A stretch of 8,325 nt of DNA from Deltaproteobacteria bacterium (lineage in GTDB: Bacteria; Desulfobacterota; GWC2-55-46), in contig JACREV010000067.1 in assembly GCA_016218095.1 (NCBI GenBank), forward strand, positions 1 through 8,325, written 5' to 3'. Made by a program: the position numbers and the translations under genes. The notes under the pieces were generated by a model. The model saw only the letters and a list, made by a program, of their open reading frames with translations, did no database searches and was not told the DNA's origin. Position 1 is the stretch's first letter; each line of letters starts with the position of its first letter. Shown here one piece after another: positions 1 to 6,067 of the stretch.

Positions 1-1
1 C

Positions 2-811
2 ATCGCGCACATCGAGGCGGGCCTGCGGTCCTTCGACCGCGCGATGCCCGAGGAGGTGAACCGCGTCCTTACGGACCACCTCTCGGACCTCCTTTTCGTC
101 ACCGAGGAGAGCGGGATAAGGAACCTCCGCAGGGAAGGCATCGATGCCGAAAAGATCCACTTCGTAGGCAACACGATGATCGACACGCTCCTTAAATTCA
201 AGAGGCGGGCGGACTCCTCCCGGTCGCTCTCTGATTTCAGGCTCCTGGGACAGGGCGGCCGCCCGAGGGAATACGCGCTCCTTACCCTCCACAGGCCCGC
301 TAACGTCGATGACCGGGGGAAACTCAAGGAGATAATCGAGGCGTTAGGCCCTCTCTCCCTCACGATGCCGGTAGTCTTTCCTGCTCACCCGAGGACAAGG
401 ACGAGGATAGGTGAATTCGGCCTGATAGAGGCGTTCAGCTTCGCTTCACCCGCCCAAAGGGGTGCGGCGCGCGGGAAGATCAATCTCATCGCCCCCCTCG
501 GATACCTGGATTTTTTGAGCCTCATGAAAAACGCCCGCATCGTGCTTACCGACTCCGGCGGCATACAGGAAGAGACGACCTGCCTCGGCGTCCCGTGCGT
601 GACGATCAGGGAGAACACCGAGAGGCCGGTGACCGTAAGGAAAGGCACGAACATACTCGCCGGGGTCGAAAAAGACGGGATAGCCAGGGCGATATCGACC
701 CAGCTGAAGAGGAGTGTCGTCAGAAAGGCGCCGGATAAATGGGACGGCAGGTCCGCAAAGAGGATACTCCGCATACTCATAGACCACGGAAGAAGCAGGT
801 TCAGGTTCTGA
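2..811 (+). CDS. wecB: UDP-N-acetylglucosamine 2-epimerase (non-hydrolysing), 5' truncated by the window edge
   Basis: This cytoplasmic enzyme interconverts UDP-GlcNAc and UDP-ManNAc, supplying ManNAc-type precursors for surface glycans. The frame is open from base 2 and the true start lies to the left. 269 residues are visible, against roughly 365-380 in the family, so about the first 100 (including the first catalytic Asp region) are missing. Seen in the sequence: HIEAGLR at visible residues 3-9 and PEE at 16-18, which correspond to the conserved Glu positions; LTLHRPANVDD near residues 94-104; AHPRTR near 128-133, containing the catalytic His; and DSGGIQEE at 551-574 followed by GVPCVTIRENTERP, the UDP-sugar-binding GT-B segment. 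These motifs identify the family clearly. The ATG at 44 falls inside the conserved HIEAGLR...PEE block and cannot be the start. The next gene follows after one base, indicating an operon. The symbol is by family; the gene could carry a locus-specific name. Confidence 0.95.
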   Translation: MAHIEAGLRSFDRAMPEEVNRVLTDHLSDLLFVTEESGIRNLRREGIDAEKIHFVGNTMIDTLLKFKRRADSSRSLSDFRLLGQGGRPREYALLTLHRPANVDDRGKLKEIIEALGPLSLTMPVVFPAHPRTRTRIGEFGLIEAFSFASPAQRGAARGKINLIAPLGYLDFLSLMKNARIVLTDSGGIQEETTCLGVPCVTIRENTERPVTVRKGTNILAGVEKDGIARAISTQLKRSVVRKAPDKWDGRSAKRILRILIDHGRSRFRF

Positions 812-812
812 G

Positions 813-1697
813 GTGCCCTTCCCCAGATACGTGATAATAACCCCGGCGCGTAATGAAGCCGGTACCCTCGAGGCCACGATAAGGTCGGTCGTCGCTCAGT
901 CGCTCCGCCCCTCGGAGTGGGCCATAGTGAGCGACGGCTCGACGGACGATACCGACGAGATCGCAAGGCGCTGGTCGCGTCTCCACCCGTTCATAAGGCT
1001 TGTAAGGAGAGAAGGCGGGAGAACGAGGGACTTCGGCTCAAAGGCCGTGGCCTTCAAGGCCGGGCTCGACTCCATTACGTCAAAATACGATTTTATCGGC
1101 AACCTCGACGCGGACATCACCTTCGGGCCGGATTACTACAGGGACCTATTGAAGGCCTTTTCAGACGAGAGGCTCGGGCTCGCCGGAGGCGTCATATACG
1201 AGCTAATCGGGAGGGAGTTCGTCCCCCAAAAGAATTTCCCGGAGAGTGTCGCCGGCGCGATCCAGCTCTTCAGGCGTGAGTGCTTTGTAGATATCGGAGG
1301 CTACATACCCATAAGCGCGGGCGGGATAGACGCCGCGGCAGAGATATCGGCGAGGATGCGCGGCTGGAGGGTCCGGGCTTTCGACGATCTCAAGGCCTTC
1401 CACCACAGGAGGGTCTCAGGCGGAAACGGACGGGTCTTGAAGTCCCGCTTCAGGCACGGTGTCGCGCATTATCTCCTCGGCTACCACCCGCTCTTCGAGA
1501 TAATGAAGTGCGCGTACAGGGTCCAGGACAGACCCTATGTATTGGGTGCGCTCTGCACGCTCGCGGGCTACGCGTGGTCCGCGGCCATAGGCTGCGAAAG
1601 GCCGGTATCCGGCGAATTCGTGGAATTTATAAGGAATGAGCAGAGGGAGCGGCTCCGCTCATTCAGATTGTTCAAGGCTGTCATGAGGCCCTCCTGA
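813..1697 (+). CDS. Family 2 glycosyltransferase (GT-A fold)
   Basis: This is a predicted cytoplasmic, membrane-associated transferase that adds a sugar from a nucleotide donor to a growing lipid-linked glycan. It has 294 residues. The N-terminal GT2 signature runs from YVIITPARNEA (residues 6-16) to SDGSTDDT (40-47). The metal/nucleotide DxD is DAD at 99-101 in the context IGNLDADI. GGIDAAAEISARMRGWRV (170-187) sits where the acceptor/catalytic acidic region lies, followed by HHRR (197-200). The C-terminal third (GYHPLFEI, RPYVLGAL, GYAW, then an ERPVSGEF...RNEQRERL tail) resembles a GT2 subgroup common in exopolysaccharide clusters, recognised from memory of the family. Donor and acceptor cannot be read from sequence. 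The start is GTG at 813, one base after the epimerase stop, with no good Shine-Dalgarno, so translation is probably coupled. The stop overlaps the next ATG (TGATG at 1695-1699). Confidence 0.9.
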   Translation: MPFPRYVIITPARNEAGTLEATIRSVVAQSLRPSEWAIVSDGSTDDTDEIARRWSRLHPFIRLVRREGGRTRDFGSKAVAFKAGLDSITSKYDFIGNLDADITFGPDYYRDLLKAFSDERLGLAGGVIYELIGREFVPQKNFPESVAGAIQLFRRECFVDIGGYIPISAGGIDAAAEISARMRGWRVRAFDDLKAFHHRRVSGGNGRVLKSRFRHGVAHYLLGYHPLFEIMKCAYRVQDRPYVLGALCTLAGYAWSAAIGCERPVSGEFVEFIRNEQRERLRSFRLFKAVMRPS

Positions 1698-3559
1698 TGT
1701 GCGGCATCGCCGGGAGGTACAACTTCAGGTCAGGCCGTCCGGCGGACGCCGAAATGCTCAGGCGCATGGCCGCTTCCATCTCGCACAGGGGCCCTGACGA
1801 CGACGGGGTATTCACGTCAGGCCCAATCGGCCTCGCCTTCAGGCGCCTTTCCATCATAGACCTCTCGGGAGGCCGTCAGCCGATGTGCGACGATGGCAAA
1901 AGGGTCTGGGTCGCCTTCAACGGCGAGATATACAACTTTCCGGAGCTTAAGGAAGAGCTCGAATCAAAGGGCTACGCCTTCAGGACCCGGTCGGATACCG
2001 AAGTCATCGTAAACGGCTACAGGGAATGGGGCATGGACGTCCTTAAGCTCCTTAACGGGATGTTCGGGCTCGCGATCTGGGACGAGAGGGACAAAAGGCT
2101 CGTACTCGGGCGCGACCGCATGGGCATAAAGCCCGTCTACTACAGGTTTGACGCCGACGGCGTCGCCTTCGGCTCGGAAGTAAAGGCGCTCCTGGCCGAG
2201 GGGCTCAAACCCGAGCCGGACCCGGTTGCGATGTACCTCTTCCTCCGCTACAGGTACACGCCCTCGCCACTCACGATTTTCAAGGGAGTAAAAAAGCTCT
2301 CGCCCGGAGCGAGGCTCGTCGTAGAAGGCGGGAAGGAGCGCGTCGAGCGGTGGTGGAACGCCACCCCCTCCCCTTTCGACCCGATGCCGGACGAGAGGGA
2401 GGCGGTGGAAGGGCTCTTATCCGTCTACAGGCGCGCGGTAAAAAGACACCTCCTGAGCGACGTCGAGATAGGCGTGCTCTTGAGCGGCGGCGTCGACTCA
2501 GGCGTCCTCCTCGCCCTCATGAAAGAGCTCGGCGGGCCGTGGAGGACGTACACGGCGGGGTTCGGAAGCGATTTTAAGGACGACGAGCTTATGAAGGGGC
2601 GCGTGACGGCGATCGCGCTCGGGGCCCACAACCAGCCGGTCGAGCTAAAGGAGACGGACTTCGACGATACGCTTACCAGGCTCGTCCCGGTCCTCGAAGA
2701 GCCTGTGGCGGCCTCCTCCATCGTGCCCATGTACCACCTCTGCAAACGGGTGAGGCAGGACGTAAAGGCCGCCATCATGGGACAGGGCCCGGACGAGCTC
2801 TTCGGAGGGTACAGGAGGCACCTCGGGGTCTATTACGGCAGATACTGGCGTTCGCTTCCCTCGTGGGCAAGGTCTTTAAGCGCTACGGGGCTCTCTTGCC
2901 TCCCACGCAACGAGACGATAAAACGGGGCCTCTTTTCGCTCGATTCGGACGACAGGTTTGAAAGATACGAGCGGGTATTCTCGGTCGTTTCGGACGGGAC
3001 GGCCCGGGCCCTCTTCAGGGACGGCGTACTGCCCGAAGGCGCGGAAGGCGCGCTCTTCGATTGCTGGTCCGGTCTATTGCCCCTGATGCCCCCGGATGGA
3101 GAGCTCAACGGGCTTGAGTTCCTGGAGGTCAGGTCGTCTTTACCGGACGAGCTCCTGCTGTACGCGGACAAGCTCTCGATGGCGCACGGCCTGGAAGTAA
3201 GGGTGCCGTACCTGGATAACGAGGTCGTCGACTTTGCCGAGAGGCTCTCACCCCGCCTCAAGATAAAGAACGGCAAGGGCAAGTGGGTCCACAGGGAGGC
3301 GGCCAAGAGACTGCTCCCATGGTCGATCGTATCGAGGAAAAAACTCGGGTTCGCTACCCCGGTGGATAAATGGTTCCGGGATATCAAAGGCCCTCTCGCC
3401 GAAAGGTTGACCGGCGCGGACTCCAAGATCTACCGTTACCTTGAAAGGGATACGGTGCTTTCAATGCTCGACGACCACAGGACGGGGAGGTCCGACAATT
3501 CGAAGGCGCTCTTCTCGATAGCGGTCCTTGAGGAGTGGCTCCGTGCGTACACGGCCTGA
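1697..3559 (+). CDS. asnB: Asparagine synthase (glutamine-hydrolysing) family amidotransferase, probably sugar-modifying
   Basis: A 620-residue two-domain enzyme. The N-terminal class II glutaminase domain has catalytic Cys2 (MCGIAG), RR at 49-50, FNGEIYN at 74-80 and an Asp near 100 (RSDTEV). It releases ammonia from glutamine. The C-terminal ATP-pyrophosphatase synthetase domain has the P-loop LSGGVDSG at 262-269, a conserved block EEPVAASSIVP at 334-344, GQGPDELFGGY at 362-372, and ADKLSMAHGLEVRVPYLD later. It would activate a carboxylate as an acyl-adenylate and amidate it. Family members make asparagine, but inside polysaccharide loci they are thought to amidate uronic acid sugars, and I favour that here from context. 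Oddity: Gln363 stands where E. coli AsnB has a catalytically important Glu. The start is well supported by Cys2, by GAGG at 1685-1688 and by a 1-nt overlap with the previous stop. The gene is full length and uninterrupted. The symbol reflects family, not proven function. Confidence 0.93.
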   Translation: MCGIAGRYNFRSGRPADAEMLRRMAASISHRGPDDDGVFTSGPIGLAFRRLSIIDLSGGRQPMCDDGKRVWVAFNGEIYNFPELKEELESKGYAFRTRSDTEVIVNGYREWGMDVLKLLNGMFGLAIWDERDKRLVLGRDRMGIKPVYYRFDADGVAFGSEVKALLAEGLKPEPDPVAMYLFLRYRYTPSPLTIFKGVKKLSPGARLVVEGGKERVERWWNATPSPFDPMPDEREAVEGLLSVYRRAVKRHLLSDVEIGVLLSGGVDSGVLLALMKELGGPWRTYTAGFGSDFKDDELMKGRVTAIALGAHNQPVELKETDFDDTLTRLVPVLEEPVAASSIVPMYHLCKRVRQDVKAAIMGQGPDELFGGYRRHLGVYYGRYWRSLPSWARSLSATGLSCLPRNETIKRGLFSLDSDDRFERYERVFSVVSDGTARALFRDGVLPEGAEGALFDCWSGLLPLMPPDGELNGLEFLEVRSSLPDELLLYADKLSMAHGLEVRVPYLDNEVVDFAERLSPRLKIKNGKGKWVHREAAKRLLPWSIVSRKKLGFATPVDKWFRDIKGPLAERLTGADSKIYRYLERDTVLSMLDDHRTGRSDNSKALFSIAVLEEWLRAYTA

Positions 3560-3684
3560 TGAGGTATTTAAGGCGCATAATCAGGGACAAGGGGCTCGGC
3601 GCGCGATAGGGCGCGCCGCCCAGGTGGTTCGGACGTGGACTCGATAAACGTTTCAGACTTTTTAAGGAGGCTCGCTTACTTCTG
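3559..3684 (+). other. Cryptic open frame with one TAG, between the amidotransferase and polymerase genes
   Basis: An ATG at 3559-3561 overlaps the amidotransferase stop by one base and opens a 16-codon micro-ORF (MRYLRRIIRDKGLGAR) ending at TAG 3607-3609. In the same frame no further stop occurs before the polymerase ATG at 3685. The intervening 25 codons read GAPPRWFGRGLDKRFRLFKE and then five more residues. If the TAG were a sense codon, the polymerase would gain a strongly basic 42-residue N-terminal extension. The TAG sits in the 6-nt loop of an 8-bp GC-only hairpin (arms 3597-3604 and 3611-3618). Possible explanations: a leader peptide coupling the two genes, the remnant of a deleted gene, a nonsense mutation or sequencing error in a longer polymerase gene, or chance. 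I do not recognise the peptide. Confidence 0.4.
3664..3670 (+). promoter_or_regulatory. Shine-Dalgarno AAGGAGG with long spacing before the polymerase start
   Basis: AAGGAGG lies 14 nt upstream of the ATG at 3685, longer than the usual 5-9 nt. It supports initiation near 3685 rather than at the overlapping ATG 3559. The spacing leaves open a non-AUG start slightly upstream, for example CTG at 3682. Confidence 0.5.
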
Positions 3685-5007
3685 ATGGAACAGGCGGTCC
3701 CGATACATCCGGTAGCGCTCGCGTTCATGCTCGTGGCCGGCTCGCTCATGCTCGCGCTCCCCAGAAGGGGCGCGCTCGTGCCGCTCGTCTTCGCCATAGT
3801 CTTCATCCCTCTCCAGCAGAGGATCATGGTCTACTCGCTCGACTTCTTCATAATCCGCATCCTCATCCTCTTCGGCTGGACCCGAGTGCTCATGCGTGGG
3901 GAGTATTCCATAAGGCTTAATACGATAGACAAGCTCATGGTCCTCTGGGCCGTCTCGGCGGTCGCGACGTACTCGATACTCTGGCAGACATGGGGGGCGT
4001 TCATCAACAGGCTCGGCGTCTCCTTCGACATCATAGGGATATACTTCCTCATAAGGTTCCTTGTCCGGGACTTCGACGACATCGTCTGGGTCATAAAGAT
4101 ATTCGCCTTCGTCACTATCCCGGTCGCCGCGGCGATGTTCCTTGAAAGGGTCAACGGCAGGAACCTCTTTTCGGTCTTCGGCGGCGTCCCGGACTTTACG
4201 CTTGTCCGCTGGGGCAAGATGCGCTGTCAGGGGGCGTTCTCGCACCCCATCACCGCCGGCACGTTCGGGGCCGCGGTCTTCCCGCTCTTGATCGCCCTAA
4301 GGCTCGTAGGAGGCAACGGCAGGGCCCTTATGGTCTTCGGCGCTGTAGCCGCCACCGTCATAACAGTGAGCACTTCATCGAGCGGGCCGCTCCTCGGGTA
4401 CTTCGCCGGCATCACGGCCCTTTGCATGTGGTTCTTCAGGGACAGGATGCGGGAGTTCCGGTGGGCTCTCGCGCTTTCTCTTATAGCATTGCACCTCGTC
4501 ATGAAGGCCCCGGTCTGGGCGCTCATCGCGCGGGTCAACGTCTTCGGCGGCTCGACCGGCTACCACAGGTTCTATCTCTTCGACCAGTTCCTTAGAAGGT
4601 TCAGCGAGTGGTGGCTCTTCGGAGTGCAGTCTACCGCGGACTGGGGCTACTACCTCTTCGACGTCACCAACAACTTCGTCAGGATCGGGGTCGACGGGGG
4701 TCTCTCCACCCTCGTCATATTCATCGCCATACTCGCCTTCTCGTTCCAGTCTATAGGCAGGGCCATAAGGTCCACGGAGGACGACGTCCGGCAGAAGATA
4801 TACTGGGCGCTCGGGGCCTCCCTCCTCGTACACGTCGTCTCGTTCTTCGGGGTCTCCTACTTCGACCAGATAAAGGTCGTCCTGTACATGCTGTTCGGGA
4901 TGATCTCGGTTGCGAGGTCTCTAAGCGAAGAGGCCGCCTTCGAATTAAAAGCGGCCCCGGAGGATACGGACGAGACGGTCCGCGCCGGCGAGTCGAGGTC
5001 GTACTGA
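3685..5007 (+). CDS. O-antigen polymerase/ligase-like (Wzy/WaaL superfamily) inner-membrane protein
   Basis: This 440-residue integral membrane protein is predicted to polymerise undecaprenyl-linked repeat units or ligate glycan on the periplasmic face. About 12-13 hydrophobic segments can be picked by eye, near residues 10-25, 31-44, 55-70, 83-100, 114-127, 133-152, 187-206, 214-231, 233-251, 259-276, 338-357, 373-390 and 396-411. Between 277 and 337 lies a large polar, aromatic-rich loop with GYHRFYLFDQF and WWLFGVQS...NNFVRIGVDGG, typical of the Wzy_C/O-antigen ligase fold. RCQGAFSHPITAGTFGA (180-196) and STSSSGPLLGY (229-239) are further family-like blocks. A soluble acidic tail follows residue 412. 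Polymerase and ligase cannot be separated by sequence alone; the location among glycosyltransferases and a flippase favours polymerase. The ATG at 3685 is chosen because the first membrane segment follows at once and an SD lies upstream, but the frame is nearly open back to 3559. Confidence 0.82.
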   Translation: MEQAVPIHPVALAFMLVAGSLMLALPRRGALVPLVFAIVFIPLQQRIMVYSLDFFIIRILILFGWTRVLMRGEYSIRLNTIDKLMVLWAVSAVATYSILWQTWGAFINRLGVSFDIIGIYFLIRFLVRDFDDIVWVIKIFAFVTIPVAAAMFLERVNGRNLFSVFGGVPDFTLVRWGKMRCQGAFSHPITAGTFGAAVFPLLIALRLVGGNGRALMVFGAVAATVITVSTSSSGPLLGYFAGITALCMWFFRDRMREFRWALALSLIALHLVMKAPVWALIARVNVFGGSTGYHRFYLFDQFLRRFSEWWLFGVQSTADWGYYLFDVTNNFVRIGVDGGLSTLVIFIAILAFSFQSIGRAIRSTEDDVRQKIYWALGASLLVHVVSFFGVSYFDQIKVVLYMLFGMISVARSLSEEAAFELKAAPEDTDETVRAGESRSY

Positions 5008-5011
5008 GGCC

Positions 5012-5938
5012 TTGAAGGACGTATCGTTCATAATAGTCAGCTGGAACGCAAAAAAGTACCTCATCGAGTGCCTCTCATCCATTAGAGACGACGCAGGTGG
5101 GGTCGACCATGAGGTGATAGTCGTCGACAACGCCTCGACCGACGGCTCGCAGGAGGCTGTAAAGGCGCTCTTTCCCGAGGCGAGGCTGATCGGGCAGTCG
5201 ACGAACACGGGCTTTGCCGCCGCGAACAACGCGGGGATAAGGGAGAGCAAGGGCCGGTACATCTTTTTAGTCAACTCGGATATCAAGGTCATCCCCGGCT
5301 GCATCGGGCGCGTCGTCCGATACCTTGATAAAAACCGGGGCGCGGGGCTCGTCGGCCCGAGGGTCCTGAACGCCGACGGGACGCTTCAGCTGAGCTGCAG
5401 ACGCGCCCCCTCGCTCGGGAGGAACCTCCTTGCGGCGCTCGGGTTCGAGTCGATACGGAAGGACCTCCTCTATCACCCTCACGACCGGACGCGGGAGGTG
5501 GACGTATTGAGCGGGTGTTTCATCGCGGCGAGGAGAGAGGCCGTGGAGGAGGCAGGGTTGCTCGACGAGCGGTTCTTCTTCTATGCCGAGGACAAGGACT
5601 GGTGCAAAAGGCTTAAGGCCGCAGGGTGGAAAATTATCTACCTCCCCGAGGCCGTGGCTCTCCACTACGGCGGCAAATCTTCGGCCAACGCCCCTTTGCG
5701 TTATTATATCGAGATGCACAGGGCAAACCTCAGGTACTGGGCCAAGCACCACGGCGGCCTTAAGTACGCCTATCTCGCGATAGCGGCGCTCCACCAGTCC
5801 GTGAGGGTCGTAAGGGGGGAGGTCCTCTCAAGTATCAAAAAAGGCCGCCATGAGGAGAACAGGCATAAGGTGGAAAGGAGCCTCAGTTGCCTCAGATGGA
5901 TCTTCACCGAGGGCCTCAGGGAAGCGCGAAACATCTAA
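5012..5938 (+). CDS. Family 2 glycosyltransferase, rhamnosyltransferase-like
   Basis: A 308-residue cytoplasmic GT-A enzyme of the WcaA/RfbF-like type. It has FIIVSWN at residues 6-12, VDNASTDGS at 38-46, NTGFAAANNAGI at 65-76 and NSD at 88-90 as the DxD-type metal/donor site. VGPRVLNADGT lies at 114-124, a DVLSGCFIAARREAV block near 164-178, and FFYAEDKDWCKRLKAAGW at 189-206 contains the acidic pair of the catalytic-base region, followed by LHYGGKSS (217-224). The spacing is that of GT2 rhamnosyl- and related transferases, but the donor is not determined. The start is TTG at 5012, four bases after the polymerase stop. No in-frame ATG or GTG lies near enough to give the expected N-terminus. 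The SD is poor (GAGG at 4995-4998 is 13 nt away), so translation is probably coupled. It ends with TAA, and an AT-rich leader follows, making it the likely last gene of the first transcript. Confidence 0.9.
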   Translation: MKDVSFIIVSWNAKKYLIECLSSIRDDAGGVDHEVIVVDNASTDGSQEAVKALFPEARLIGQSTNTGFAAANNAGIRESKGRYIFLVNSDIKVIPGCIGRVVRYLDKNRGAGLVGPRVLNADGTLQLSCRRAPSLGRNLLAALGFESIRKDLLYHPHDRTREVDVLSGCFIAARREAVEEAGLLDERFFFYAEDKDWCKRLKAAGWKIIYLPEAVALHYGGKSSANAPLRYYIEMHRANLRYWAKHHGGLKYAYLAIAALHQSVRVVRGEVLSSIKKGRHEENRHKVERSLSCLRWIFTEGLREARNI

Positions 5939-5967
5939 CAAAAGGCCTGAATTTCCTTTTACAATAT

Positions 5968-5983
5968 AGTGATTTAAATCACA
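5968..5983 (+). promoter_or_regulatory. CRP/FNR-family-like operator palindrome
   Basis: GTGATTTAAATCAC at 5969-5982 is a perfect 14-bp inverted repeat. With flanks it reads AGTGA-N6-TCACA, one base from the CRP consensus half-site arrangement TGTGA-N6-TCACA. It lies in the AT-rich leader of the secreted beta-helix gene. Its centre (5975.5) is exactly 41.5 bp upstream of a start point predicted from the -10-like hexamer at 6005-6010, the geometry of a class II CRP-type activator site. Alternative reading: the palindrome followed by ATTTTTT at 5983-5989 could be a weak, AT-rich transcription terminator for the upstream operon. The regulator itself is not in the window. Confidence 0.5.
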
Positions 5984-6004
5984 TTTTTTCATTTCAATCT
6001 CCTG

Positions 6005-6010
6005 TATCCT
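6005..6010 (+). promoter_or_regulatory. Possible -10 element of the beta-helix gene promoter
   Basis: TATCCT matches the sigma-70 -10 consensus at four of six positions and is preceded directly by TG. No good -35 hexamer lies 17 bp upstream; that position overlaps the edge of the CRP-like palindrome, as expected for an activator-dependent promoter. The predicted start of transcription is near 6017. This rests on spacing more than on motif strength. Confidence 0.25.
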
Positions 6011-6055
6011 GACGTGAAGCAAAGAGGACCTGAACCAAAACTTGTCTATAGTTTC

Positions 6056-6062
6056 AAGGAGG
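6056..6062 (+). promoter_or_regulatory. Strong ribosome binding site deciding the beta-helix gene start
   Basis: AAGGAGG lies 5 nt before ATG 6068. It is the best-placed Shine-Dalgarno in the window. It fixes the start at 6068 instead of the in-frame GTG at 6014, which would put 18 polar residues before the signal peptide. Confidence 0.85.
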
Positions 6063-6067
6063 TTGTA

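Noticed and set aside
385..966. Long reverse-strand open frames opposite the epimerase and glycosyltransferase genes
   Set aside because: They overlap clearly conserved + strand genes and have compositionally biased, unrecognisable translations. Such shadows are expected in GC-rich DNA.
3676..4245. 189-residue reverse-strand frame opposite the polymerase gene
   Set aside because: The translation is a run of Asp, Glu and Arg, the expected antisense image of hydrophobic membrane codons, with no domain and full overlap with the real gene.
5940..5960. AAAAGG/CCTTTT inverted repeat just after the second glycosyltransferase stop
   Set aside because: Only six AT-rich pairs around a 9-nt loop and no T-run beyond the arm; too weak to call a terminator.
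6047..6052. TATAGT as a -10 promoter element
   Set aside because: It would start transcription at about the Shine-Dalgarno and has no -35-like hexamer 17 bp upstream.
6014..6067. GTG at 6014 as the start of the beta-helix protein
   Set aside because: It would place 18 polar residues before the signal peptide. ATG 6068 has AAGGAGG five nt upstream and begins directly with MKK plus a hydrophobic core.
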